From Planctomycetaceae bacterium (lineage in GTDB: Bacteria; Planctomycetota; Planctomycetia; Planctomycetales; Planctomycetaceae), in the NCBI GenBank assembly GCA_020426085.1, contig JAGQQP010000088.1, forward strand, positions 1 through 10,796: a stretch of 10,796 bases of DNA, in the 5' to 3' direction. The number at the start of each line of letters is the position of its first letter. Within the stretch, counting starts at the first letter, position 1. This document shows, piece after piece, positions 1 through 6,618 of the stretch. The notes beneath the pieces are model-generated. The model ran no database searches, was not told the DNA's origin, and worked only from the letters and a program-made list of their open reading frames with translations. A program made the translations under genes and the position numbers.

Positions 1-336
1 GTTTCAGATAGTCTCCGTGATTATATTACTGAAAAATCTGAGAAGTTGCTGACGTACTTTGAGCGGGTAACTGCAATCCAAATCACGATCGACCAGGGTG
101 AAAATCAGAACCGGGTCGAGATTCTCGTAGATGCAGAGCATAAACATAATTTTGTTGCCCACGCAGAAGGAGATGAAGTGAAACCAAACTTCCATTCTGC
201 GCTGAGTAAGATGGAGCAACAGATTAAAAAATATAAACAAAAGATTCAGGATCATCGCCGCGATCTCCCTCTGAATGAAATTGCGGAAAACGGATTGGCA
301 GAAGCGGAAGCCGAAGCGGAACCGGAATCTGAATAA
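1..336 (+). CDS. hpf: Ribosome hibernation promoting factor (HPF/RaiA family), 5' end missing
   Basis: The frame is open from base 1 to the TAA at 334-336 and gives 111 visible residues; the true start lies before the window. The visible start, VSDSLRDYITEKSEKLLTYF, matches the first helix of HPF/YhbH/RaiA proteins, which normally follows an opening beta strand of 10-15 residues. The strands with NRVEILVDAEHKHNFVA and the second helix ending KKYKQKIQDHRRDL complete the small fold. Family members bind the 30S decoding region and promote inactive ribosome dimers or block translation in resting cells. The protein ends in an acidic Ala-Glu-rich tail (about visible residues 100-111) and lacks the extra C-terminal dimerisation domain of long HPFs, so it is the short type. 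It lies 189 bp upstream of ptsN, as in the proteobacterial rpoN-hpf-ptsN neighbourhood. The family call is secure; the N-terminus cannot be seen. Confidence 0.88.
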   Translation, partial: VSDSLRDYITEKSEKLLTYFERVTAIQITIDQGENQNRVEILVDAEHKHNFVAHAEGDEVKPNFHSALSKMEQQIKKYKQKIQDHRRDLPLNEIAENGLAEAEAEAEPESE

Positions 337-361
337 TTTCTGAACCTCAGCCTGTTTTTTA

Positions 362-390
362 CTGAGTGTCAAAGAAAACTCGCTTACAAT
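362..390 (+). promoter_or_regulatory. Possible sigma70-type promoter for ptsN
   Basis: CTGAGT at 362-367 and TACAAT at 385-390 are separated by 17 bp. The -10 matches five of six consensus bases and the -35 only three. A second AT-rich hexamer, TATAGT, lies at 394-399. Transcription would start near 397, leaving a leader of about 130 nt before ptsN. The call rests on hexamer similarity alone. Confidence 0.3.
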
Positions 391-427
391 ACTTATAGTG
401 TGACCCGCGGTGTGGTGATCAATTTCA

Positions 428-443
428 GACAACACCGGGTGTC
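428..443. repeat. Short palindrome upstream of ptsN
   Basis: ACACC (432-436) and GGTGT (438-442) form a perfect inverted repeat around one G, and GACA/TGTC at 428-431 and 440-443 gives an alternative pairing. It lies in the leader region of ptsN and could be an operator or a small hairpin. No known regulator site is recognised. Confidence 0.3.
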
Positions 444-525
444 ATAATTCACAACATTAGTTTTGCAGATAAACCGCAAACACTGATTTCTTTTGCAGAT
501 GTAGTTAGTTAGAAGGAAAGAATAC

Positions 526-999
526 ATGAAGTTAACAGACTTCGTGGTTTCGGACGCAATCATTCCGGAATTGAATGTCAGTACCAAAGAAGAAGCGATC
601 CGCACAATGGTTGCCGGCCTGAAGAATGCAGGCAGCATTTCAGCAGATGACGAGGAAGGTATCGTCTCAGCAATCCTCAAACGTGAAGAGCTGGGATCAA
701 CGGGAATTGGAAACGGTGTTGCCGTTCCTCATACCAAGCATTCCTCAGTAGAAAATCTGACAGCTGCTGTCGCCTTGTCCTCCGATGGCGTCGATTTCGC
801 CAGTCTGGATGGGGAAGACGTCTTCATCCTGTTTCTGCTGATTTCACCCCTGGACCGTCCGGGGGACCATTTACGCGGACTGGAAAACATTTCTCGCCAC
901 CTGAGAAACCAGAATTTCTGTAAGTTTTTACGTCAGTCCAAAAGCGTTGAAGACATTGTAGAACTGCTGAATGAGGCTGACAGTAATCAACTCGATTAA
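526..999 (+). CDS. ptsN: PTS EIIA component, nitrogen/fructose type (EIIA-Ntr)
   Basis: This 157-residue protein is a single EIIA domain of the PtsN/fructose family. It accepts a phosphoryl group from phospho-HPr on a histidine. The signature [17 protein letters not shown] spans about residues 53-69, and His69 is the expected phosphorylation site, with His72 close by in the PHTKH segment. Length matches PtsN (about 150-165 residues), and no EIIB or EIIC domain is attached. The ATG at 526 is preceded by a good Shine-Dalgarno sequence (AGAAGGAAAG, about 511-520). The gene follows hpf and precedes HPr and EI, so it is probably the output of a soluble regulatory phosphorelay rather than a sugar transporter subunit. 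In proteobacteria PtsN regulates potassium transport and stress responses; whether the targets are shared here is unknown. Confidence 0.93.
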   Translation: MKLTDFVVSDAIIPELNVSTKEEAIRTMVAGLKNAGSISADDEEGIVSAILKREELGSTGIGNGVAVPHTKHSSVENLTAAVALSSDGVDFASLDGEDVFILFLLISPLDRPGDHLRGLENISRHLRNQNFCKFLRQSKSVEDIVELLNEADSNQLD

Positions 1000-1071
1000 G
1001 GTGAGTAATAGTGTTGTCAGAGTAAACCCTGTTCGAAAAAGACTGACTATTCCTGCCTAAGTTAACCATAT

Positions 1072-1193
1072 TTCTGAAATTCAGAACACATGCTTCGCTG
1101 TGGCTCCTGGTTGATTGAACTAAGTGGAAAGGGGTAATTACGAAACTCACTGAAAGCAGCGGTCATTATCTCCATGTGAGTAATTGCTTTCAG
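1072..1193 (+). promoter_or_regulatory. Structured ptsN-ptsH gap with competing inverted repeats
   Basis: The 222-bp gap between ptsN and the HPr gene holds three inverted repeats. TTCTGAA (1072-1078) and TTCAGAA (1080-1086) form a 15-nt palindrome. CTGAAAGC (1150-1157) pairs perfectly with GCTTTCAG (1186-1193). ACTCAC (1145-1150) pairs with GTGAGT (1176-1181). The last two pairings cross, so they would form either a pseudoknot or two alternative folds, ending 28 nt before the HPr start codon. This suggests a leader-type control element or operator, but no known riboswitch class is recognised. Confidence 0.35.
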
Positions 1194-1221
1194 GTTGCTT
1201 GAGTAGTTATCAGTTAGTGCC

Positions 1222-1524
1222 ATGCAAGAATCTGTTTGCCGTCAGATTGTCACTGTCAAAATGAAACAAGGGCTCCACCTTCGTCCTATTTCAGAAATAG
1301 TACGAATCGCCCGTGACTACACTTGCGATTTGAAAATTTCGAACGGGGATCAGTCTGGAAATGCGAAGGAGGTTTATGACCTCCTTGAGTTGAAGGCGAT
1401 GCCCGACACTCAACTTGTCCTGGAAGCAAATGGTGACGACGCCAGCAAACTGATGGAAGAAATTGTTCAGTTTTTTGAGTCAGGATACAAGAAGTTCGAA
1501 GAATTGTCTGATCTGCCAGATTAA
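1222..1524 (+). CDS. ptsH: HPr/NPr family phosphocarrier protein
   Basis: The gene encodes 100 residues, against about 85-90 for HPr and NPr. The active-site motif is GLHLRPIS at residues 17-24, in place of the usual GLHARPA; His19 is the phosphocarrier histidine (His15 in E. coli) and Arg21 is the conserved neighbour. The stretch NAKEVYDLLEL (47-57) corresponds to SAKSLFKLQTL, so Glu50 sits where HPr has its regulatory Ser46; the spacing from the histidine is 31 residues in both. The C-terminal FFESGYKKFEE recalls the end of NPr (PtsO), favouring a nitrogen-type role. Its expected partners are enzyme I just downstream and the EIIA upstream. An in-frame TAG at 1204-1206 limits the N-terminus, and the ATG at 1222 has no clear Shine-Dalgarno sequence. 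The family call is firm; the HPr versus NPr label is not. Confidence 0.9.
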   Translation: MQESVCRQIVTVKMKQGLHLRPISEIVRIARDYTCDLKISNGDQSGNAKEVYDLLELKAMPDTQLVLEANGDDASKLMEEIVQFFESGYKKFEELSDLPD

Positions 1525-1599
1525 CCCCCGTACTATTCGACTGCGTGGTACACCGCCAGTTGCCTGTCTGTTGAAAGCGCCAAATTAGGCTCTGAATGA

Positions 1600-3363
1600 A
1601 TGCTTGTTAAACGTGGAATCGCTGTTTCTCCGGGAGTCAATTTCGGTCCCGCACTCATTCTGGGTGCGGAGGATTTTCGTATCCCACGTCAGTTCGTCAG
1701 TGTCAACGTCATCGATACCGAAATCGCCCGTCTGAGATCAGCGCTGGATGCCGTCTGTGAAGAAATCGCAGAAAACGAAAGGCTGGCTTCCGATAAATTA
1801 GGCGAGCAATACGGGGCAATCTTTGCGGCCCACCTGCAAATGGTCAGTTCCCCCCGGTTACGCGAAGAGATCGAGACGCTGATCCGTGAAAAATGCTATT
1901 CACCAGAGCATGCCTCCAGCCGGGTCTTCCGACGATACACTAAACTCGTTCAGCATCTGGGTGACAATTATCTGGCAGAGCGTGCCAGTGACATTATCGA
2001 TCTCGAAAAACGACTCCTGAAACAACTGCTGGGCGAGAAACGCGAAGAACTTTCGAACCTGACAACCCCCATCATTGTCCTGGCAAACAACCTCACTCCC
2101 AGCGAAACGGCAGGGCTGGCGAAGGAATTTGTCTTAGGATTTGCCACGGAAGTCGGGGGGCGCACCAGCCATACCTCGATTCTGGCCGGGGCACTGGAAA
2201 TACCCGCAGTCGTAGGCCTGGGCGAGTTTCTTTCTGACATTTCCGGTGGTGACATGGTCATTGTTGATGGCAACAACGGCGAAGTCATCATCGATCCGGA
2301 CGAGGAAACTCTCGCCAAATACAAAGATACCGGTGAACGACAGCGATCCATGGCCGCCCGCCTCGCCTCCCGTCGGAAAATCCGTTCTGAAACGAAAGAC
2401 GGAACCCGAATTCATGTGATGGGAAACATTGAGTTTCCCAATGAAGTCGAACACTGTGCAGAACGGGGCGCCGATGGAATTGGTCTGTACCGGACAGAAT
2501 TCCTCTACCTGCAGTCCAATACGGAACCCACTGAGGAAATCCACTACGAAGCTTATTGCAAAGTCGTGCAGGCTGCCCAGAATCGACCAATTGTCATCAG
2601 GACCCTCGATCTGGGAGCCGATAAGATCCCCAGGGGATACCGGCATCTGGCGAAAGAAGGGATGAATCCTGCGCTGGGATTGAGAAGTGTCCGACTGAGT
2701 CTGCGGGACCTGCCACTCTTCAAAACACAGCTCCGGGCCATATTCAGGGCTGCCGTCCACGGCGACGTCCGGATTATGTTTCCCCTGATTTCGACTCTAC
2801 TGGAATGGAGACAGGCCAAAATGATCGTCGGGGACGTCCTTGAGGATCTCGAAGAGCGGGGAGTCGAATTTAACTCCAATATCCCGATCGGGATGATGGT
2901 GGAAGTTCCTGCCGCTGCCCTTCTGGCTGAAGAGTTTGCGGAAGAAGTTGACTTTTTTTCCATTGGGACAAACGACTTAATTCAGTATACTCTGGCAGTA
3001 GACCGCTCCGACCCTGCGGTCTCACCACTCTACAACTCGTCAGATCCTTCGATTTTAAGGCTGATTAAAATGGTTGTGGATGCGGCAAACAAAAAAAATA
3101 TACCGGTAACCGTCTGTGGACAGATGAGTTCTGACCTGAAATCGATTCCCCTGCTCGCAGGTTTAGGAATCAGACAGATCAGTGCCACTCCCCTGGCGAT
3201 TCCGGAAGTAAAAGAAGTAATCAGACACCTGACAATCGCCCAGGCAGAGGAAATTGCAGCCCATGCAATGACCATCGACGTCGCCCGGGACGTAGAAAGC
3301 TATTTAAGAGGAGAACTGTACAAAATCTGCCCTGACCTGTTTGATGAAGAACTGCCATTGTGA
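1600..3363 (+). CDS. ptsI: Phosphoenolpyruvate-protein phosphotransferase (PTS enzyme I)
   Basis: Enzyme I transfers phosphate from phosphoenolpyruvate to HPr. The 587 residues match classical EI (about 575), and there is no N-terminal GAF domain as in PtsP. The HPr-binding helical domain occupies roughly residues 30-145. The phosphohistidine motif [12 protein letters not shown] has His191. The PEP-binding barrel follows, with GLYRTEF (Arg298), RTLDLGADK (Arg334), the metal-binding Glu435 in MMVEVPAAA, and Asp459 in [15 protein letters not shown]. The proton-donor cysteine is Cys506, in CGQM where most family members have CGEM. Positions run four ahead of E. coli throughout, so all core residues except that Glu/Gln change are intact. 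The ATG at 1600 has only a weak AG-rich site upstream. The gene starts 75 bp after the HPr gene, consistent with co-transcription. The ptsP symbol is sometimes applied to such proteins. Confidence 0.95.
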   Translation: MLVKRGIAVSPGVNFGPALILGAEDFRIPRQFVSVNVIDTEIARLRSALDAVCEEIAENERLASDKLGEQYGAIFAAHLQMVSSPRLREEIETLIREKCYSPEHASSRVFRRYTKLVQHLGDNYLAERASDIIDLEKRLLKQLLGEKREELSNLTTPIIVLANNLTPSETAGLAKEFVLGFATEVGGRTSHTSILAGALEIPAVVGLGEFLSDISGGDMVIVDGNNGEVIIDPDEETLAKYKDTGERQRSMAARLASRRKIRSETKDGTRIHVMGNIEFPNEVEHCAERGADGIGLYRTEFLYLQSNTEPTEEIHYEAYCKVVQAAQNRPIVIRTLDLGADKIPRGYRHLAKEGMNPALGLRSVRLSLRDLPLFKTQLRAIFRAAVHGDVRIMFPLISTLLEWRQAKMIVGDVLEDLEERGVEFNSNIPIGMMVEVPAAALLAEEFAEEVDFFSIGTNDLIQYTLAVDRSDPAVSPLYNSSDPSILRLIKMVVDAANKKNIPVTVCGQMSSDLKSIPLLAGLGIRQISATPLAIPEVKEVIRHLTIAQAEEIAAHAMTIDVARDVESYLRGELYKICPDLFDEELPL

Positions 3364-3729
3364 CCGTCTTGTGTCATCAACAGCTGGTTTTCTCATCACG
3401 TCAGTCTGTCAGTAAGCAACAGATTTCTGATTGATGCCTGCATGATCGCTGGTATCTCTCACCCCATTTATACGTTTACAACTTGCCGTCGTCTGAAACT
3501 GAAATTCAATCAATCAGCCAGCGGCCGTCCACTTCACCTCGGTGGTGAATGGATCGCGTACAAACAAATTCCAATTAGACGAAATGTATTTCAACATCAT
3601 TTCCTGACCCTGAAACGAAATCGAGTGGACAGAACTGCGAACAATATGGAAGTTCCTCATCATCAACCCTGATATGTTTTATCAGTCTGAGGGAATTTTC
3701 TGCGTCCCGTTTCTGTTTTCAAAGACAGC
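3364..3729. other. Gap after ptsI with two small inverted repeats and no convincing gene
   Basis: Nothing recognisable as a gene lies here. A 76-codon frame at 3442-3672 has no family resemblance and no ribosome-binding site. Two small hairpins are present: TTCACC (3533-3538) with GGTGAA (3544-3549) around a five-base loop, and CTGATA (3669-3674) with TATCAG (3680-3685) around a five-base loop. Neither is followed by a T-run, so they are not obvious terminators. The stretch probably contains the end of the PTS transcript and the promoter for the downstream gene or genes. Confidence 0.4.
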
Positions 3730-4260
3730 ATGAGCAAACCACCAGACTACCTCCGGGAAATCATTCAAGAGACGGCTCTTGCCGCCTTAAAGGGTTATGC
3801 TGCAGCTTTCGCAACACAGTTTCAGAGCCAACAAAGGTCCAACCAGGTTGCCGCTCTGTTCTCACCGCCACATCAGTTATTGATATCCGACTGGCAATTC
3901 ATGCAAGATCGCAGTCTGCCTGTTTCGAATACCGCAACCGATGTCAGAGAGCAGTCAGAGAAGTATCTGAACCTGACCTTTCGCGACTTCATACAGGAAA
4001 TGATTCGACTCAGCAGTCGCATCACGAAACCTCTCTTTGATTGTGTTGAGCGGAGTTTATTTCCCCGCCGCACATTTCATTCAACGGTGCCTGCCTCCAC
4101 TGGAATTTTCCAGTACCTCTGCAGGCAACTGGCCGACTCCACTATCGTACTGATTCATTCAATGCGTAGCAGGTCCGCCGCCTCCGTGGCTGATGAGGAA
4201 TACAATTTTCGTCGTGTAACACGACAAAGGGTATTCCATGAAAAAGGAAATGCTGATTAA
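3730..4260 (+). CDS. Unassigned 176-residue protein, doubtful, overlapping rng
   Basis: I do not recognise this frame. It runs from ATG 3730 to TAA 4260 and overlaps the first 23 nt of rng in another frame. The N-terminal part looks fairly protein-like: a helix-prone stretch rich in Ala, Gln and Glu (about residues 5-35), then FRDFIQEMIRLSSRITKPLFDCVERSLF near residues 85-112. The last third is rich in Ser and Arg and less convincing. There is no signal peptide, membrane segment or clear metal motif, and the start has no good Shine-Dalgarno sequence. A real protein translationally coupled to rng is possible; the alternative is that much of this is the long 5' untranslated region of the rng mRNA, and in E. 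coli the RNase E leader mediates autoregulation. The coding call is roughly one in three. Confidence 0.33.
   Translation: MSKPPDYLREIIQETALAALKGYAAAFATQFQSQQRSNQVAALFSPPHQLLISDWQFMQDRSLPVSNTATDVREQSEKYLNLTFRDFIQEMIRLSSRITKPLFDCVERSLFPRRTFHSTVPASTGIFQYLCRQLADSTIVLIHSMRSRSAASVADEEYNFRRVTRQRVFHEKGNAD
4211..4231 (+). promoter_or_regulatory. Hairpin abutting the rng ribosome-binding site
   Basis: GTCGTG (4211-4216) and CACGAC (4220-4225) form a perfect six-bp stem with a TAA loop. The Shine-Dalgarno sequence AAAGGG (4226-4231) begins at the very next base, seven nt before the rng ATG. The position suggests an effect on ribosome access or a recognition or cleavage site for the RNase itself; the second idea is inference from RNase E autoregulation in E. 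coli. Confidence 0.4.
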
Positions 4261-5800
4261 TGTCCTCCAACCGGAGGAAAGCCGAATTGCGATCGTTGAA
4301 GATGGCATTCTCGAAGAACTTTATGTTGAACGAAACAGCCTCGAAAACCTGGTAGGCAATATCTACAAGGGAAAAGTGGTCAACATCGAACCCAGCATCC
4401 AGGCTGCGTTTGTTGACTTCGGTGTCGGCCGAAACGGCTTCCTGCATGTCAGTGATATTGAGCATCAGTATTACAAACACCTGACCGATCAGGGTGATGG
4501 TAACGGTAAACCAGGACGTGGCCGCAACCAGAAAGGCCGCCGCATCAACGAACGCAGCGTTGCCAACAAGCCTCCCATTCAAGAGATCCTGAAGCGAGGC
4601 AGCGAAGTTCTGGTCCAGGTCATCAAAGAAGGCATTGGCAACAAAGGTCCGACTCTTTCAACTTACATCAGTATCCCCGGACGCTACCTGGTCATCATGC
4701 CGGGACTGCAACGGGTTGGCATCAGTCGCAAAATTGCCGATGAAGATGTTCGCAAAGAACTGAGAACCATCCTCACGCAACTGGCACCTCCACCAGGTCT
4801 CGGATTTATCGTACGTACTGCCGGTATCGACAGGACTGCAGATGACCTCAAACGCGACTTGAACTATCTGTTAAGGCTCTGGGGAACCATTGTCGGTCGC
4901 ATCAAAAAACTGCCCGCTCCCGTCGAGATTTACTCCGAGAGCGATATGATGATCCGGACAATCCGTGACATCTACAACAGTGAAATCGACACGCTCTACA
5001 TCGATGAACCGACGGCTTATCAGAGAGCGAGAGACTTTATGAAAGTCGTGCTTCCCAAGCACGTCAATCGAGTCAAACACTACACCGGCAACGACCCCAT
5101 TTTCTACAACAGCAAGCTGGATGACGAAATTTGCAGCATCCAGAATCGGCATGTCCCCATGAAGGGGGGCGGCTCCATTGTCATCGATCAGACGGAAGCA
5201 CTCGTCGCGATTGACGTGAACAGTGGAAACTATCGCGCAGATGACAATGCGGAAAAAACCGCGTTCAAAGTCAACATGAAGGCAGCAGAAGAAATCAGCC
5301 GCCAGATCAGACTGCGCGACCTTGGCGGCGTGATCGTGATTGACTTCATCGACATGCGGGAAGAGAAACATCGTCGTTCCGTCGAACGCAGATTAAGAGA
5401 ACTCGTCAAACGGGACCGTGCCCGCACCAAAGTGCTCCGCATCAGCCCCTTTGGCCTGATCGAAATGACGCGTCAGCGAATACGCCCTTCTCTGCGAAGA
5501 AGCATGTACGAAGACTGTCCTTCCTGTCGCGGAACCGGTCAGGTCAAAACAGCGGAAAGTATGGCGATTGAAGTCATGCGAACCCTGATGACCACCGTGA
5601 ATAAGAAAAATATTTCACGACTGGTTCTGAATGTACATGAAAATGTCGCCAACTATCTCAACAATAAACGGCGAAAAGACATCACCCAGCTGGAAGAAAC
5701 CGCTCAGACATCCATAATCATAAACGCTCGTACAGATGTCGAACCAGAACATCTAATGGCGCGATGTTATGACGATATTGGAAATGAAGTAAATTTCTAG
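4238..5800 (+). CDS. rng: Ribonuclease E/G family endoribonuclease
   Basis: This cytoplasmic single-strand endoribonuclease acts in rRNA maturation and mRNA decay. The 520 residues correspond to the catalytic half of RNase E or to a whole RNase G. Order of parts: the start MKKEMLINV and segment EELYVER; an S1 RNA-binding domain from about residue 36 (GNIYKGKVVNIEPSIQAAFVDFG, GFLHVSD) interrupted at about 78-115 by a Gly/Arg/Lys-rich insertion; the 5'-sensor and RNase H-like region; the catalytic DNase I-like region with metal-binding Asp326 (VAIDVNSGNY) and Asp369 (VIDFIDMR); and the zinc-link CPSCRGTG with Cys427 and Cys430. There is no long degradosome scaffold tail. AAAGGG at 4226-4231 is a good ribosome-binding site for ATG 4238, and a second in-frame ATG lies at residue 5. 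It precedes rplU, a common bacterial linkage of rne/rng with the bL21 gene. Confidence 0.95.
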   Translation: MKKEMLINVLQPEESRIAIVEDGILEELYVERNSLENLVGNIYKGKVVNIEPSIQAAFVDFGVGRNGFLHVSDIEHQYYKHLTDQGDGNGKPGRGRNQKGRRINERSVANKPPIQEILKRGSEVLVQVIKEGIGNKGPTLSTYISIPGRYLVIMPGLQRVGISRKIADEDVRKELRTILTQLAPPPGLGFIVRTAGIDRTADDLKRDLNYLLRLWGTIVGRIKKLPAPVEIYSESDMMIRTIRDIYNSEIDTLYIDEPTAYQRARDFMKVVLPKHVNRVKHYTGNDPIFYNSKLDDEICSIQNRHVPMKGGGSIVIDQTEALVAIDVNSGNYRADDNAEKTAFKVNMKAAEEISRQIRLRDLGGVIVIDFIDMREEKHRRSVERRLRELVKRDRARTKVLRISPFGLIEMTRQRIRPSLRRSMYEDCPSCRGTGQVKTAESMAIEVMRTLMTTVNKKNISRLVLNVHENVANYLNNKRRKDITQLEETAQTSIIINARTDVEPEHLMARCYDDIGNEVNF

Positions 5801-5908
5801 TGGTTTCTGACTCGAAATTTCAAAAGTGACACCTTACAATGCCCTGCTCGCTATTCGTGTGATTGGTACAGGGTCTGCGCAAAGCAGGCGTTCAGAGACG
5901 AACTGCCG

Positions 5909-5938
5909 CTGAAACGCATGATTGCTTAACTATATACT
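5909..5938 (+). promoter_or_regulatory. Possible promoter for rplU
   Basis: CTGAAA (5909-5914, four of six -35 bases) and TATACT (5933-5938, five of six -10 bases) are 18 bp apart in the 249-bp rng-rplU gap. Transcription would start near 5945, giving a leader of about 105 nt. It is supported only by hexamer similarity and placement. Confidence 0.35.
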
Positions 5939-5974
5939 ATCAATGGCATTGCGCGATTGATTCTGAATACAAAT

Positions 5975-6000
5975 CGGATTGACTTAGATACACCAATCCG
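5975..6000 (+). promoter_or_regulatory. Leader hairpin upstream of rplU
   Basis: CGGATTG (5975-5981) and CAATCCG (5994-6000) form a perfect seven-bp stem around a 12-nt loop, 49 nt before the rplU start. Ribosomal protein operons, including bL21 in Firmicutes, often carry structured leaders that the protein binds to repress its own synthesis. The analogy is inference; I cannot match this to the known L21 leader fold. Confidence 0.35.
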
Positions 6001-6049
6001 TCTTCAGCAAATTATTGATCAAAGTGTAAGAAGAAAAGAAGGTTTGAGG

Positions 6050-6430
6050 ATGTTTGTAGTAATCGAAGATGGCAACCGTCAATATACGATTCAGGAAGGC
6101 GAAACCCTGACAATCGACTACCGTGCTACAGCAAAAGCAGGCGATCCCATTACTTTTGAAAACGTGCTGCTGGCCAACGGCGGTGGAGCCAGTTCTATTG
6201 GCACCCCTACCATTGAAGGCGCTTCTGTAGAAGCAGAAGTCGTGCAGCCCGAATTCAAGGGTGTAAAACTCGAAGTTCAAAAGTTCCGTCGCCGCAAAAA
6301 TTCGCGTCGACACACAGGTCACCGCCAGAAATATACCACAGTCCAGATCAAAACCATCAATGTTCCTGGACTGGAAGTGGTTGAATCCGCAGCCGCTGAA
6401 GAAACAGAGCCTGCCACAGCAGAAGGTTAA
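6050..6430 (+). CDS. rplU: 50S ribosomal protein bL21
   Basis: The protein has 126 residues against about 103 for E. coli L21. It begins MFVVIEDGNRQYTIQEG, the standard opening of bL21, which fixes the start at ATG 6050; the frame stays open upstream to a TTG at 5957, but those 31 codons look like leader. AGAAGG at 6037-6042 is a well-spaced ribosome-binding site. The basic signature KFRRRKNSRRHTGHRQKYT (78-96) is the rRNA-binding region of domain V. An acidic Ala/Glu tail of about 16 residues (111-126) follows the usual end. bL21 binds 23S rRNA together with bL20. The gene rpmA (bL27), usually the next gene, is absent here; a terminator follows 63 bp after the stop. Confidence 0.96.
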   Translation: MFVVIEDGNRQYTIQEGETLTIDYRATAKAGDPITFENVLLANGGGASSIGTPTIEGASVEAEVVQPEFKGVKLEVQKFRRRKNSRRHTGHRQKYTTVQIKTINVPGLEVVESAAAEETEPATAEG

Positions 6431-6493
6431 TCCTTCCGTCTGCAGTACTTGAACTGTTTTTTGCAGTCGAGTTCAACGACACAATGATCACAC

Positions 6494-6531
6494 AAAACAG
6501 CTCCCTGAATTCATTTTCAGGGAGCTGTTTT
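6494..6531 (+). terminator. Strong intrinsic terminator after rplU
   Basis: A perfect 16-bp stem pairs 6494-6509 with 6516-6531 around a six-nt loop. Its core is CAGCTCCCTG on the left and CAGGGAGCTG on the right, flanked by AAAA before and TTTT after, so it could work in both directions. A weaker hairpin, TTGAACT (6449-6455) with AGTTCAA (6470-6476), precedes it. It separates the rng-rplU transcript from lpxB. Confidence 0.88.
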
Positions 6532-6555
6532 CATTTCCCGTCCTCTTCCGGAATT

Positions 6556-6590
6556 CCCCGATCGCACATCGGGACTACTGTAAATCGGGG
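6556..6590. repeat. Inverted/direct CCCCGAT repeats at the lpxB promoter
   Basis: CCCCGAT (6556-6562) can pair with ATCGGG (6568-6573) or with ATCGGGG (6584-6590). The two right-hand copies are direct repeats 16 bp apart, and the last ends on the base before the putative -35 box. This arrangement would suit an operator or alternative hairpins; no known binding protein is recognised. Confidence 0.35.
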
Positions 6591-6618
6591 TTGACCAAAA
6601 ACCTTTATTCAGCATAAC
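6591..6618 (+). promoter_or_regulatory. Probable sigma70-type promoter for lpxB
   Basis: TTGACC (6591-6596, five of six -35 bases) and CATAAC (6613-6618, four of six -10 bases) are 16 bp apart, just downstream of the rplU terminator. The leader to ATG 6755 would be about 130 nt and contains a seven-bp hairpin, CAGAGCC (6660-6666) with GGCTCTG (6674-6680). It is the best promoter match in the window. Confidence 0.5.

Noticed and set aside
346..366. CTCAG/CTGAG hairpin after hpf as a terminator
   Set aside because: Only five bp with an 11-nt loop, and the T-run lies inside the loop rather than after the stem.
2134..2760. 208-codon antisense frame within ptsI
   Set aside because: It lies fully opposite a well-conserved gene and shows no recognisable protein features; a shadow of ptsI codon structure.
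3442..3672. 76-codon frame on the + strand after ptsI
   Set aside because: No family resemblance, no ribosome-binding site, and a residue mix (many His, Arg, Asn) typical of chance frames. Treated as non-coding.
4190..4225. CTGATGAG followed by a hairpin, recalling a hammerhead ribozyme core
   Set aside because: The required GAAA segment and the third stem ending in a GUH cleavage site are absent, so the match is a short coincidence.
4871..5371. 166-codon antisense frame within rng
   Set aside because: Opposite the catalytic region of rng with no independent start signal or family likeness.
5791..5820. AAATTTC/GAAATTT hairpin at the end of rng as a terminator
   Set aside because: A/T-rich seven-bp stem that overlaps the stop codon and has no T-run after it; too weak to call.
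5957..6049. TTG-initiated extension of rplU (31 codons)
   Set aside because: bL21 begins at MFVVIEDG with its own Shine-Dalgarno sequence; the upstream codons overlap a predicted leader hairpin.
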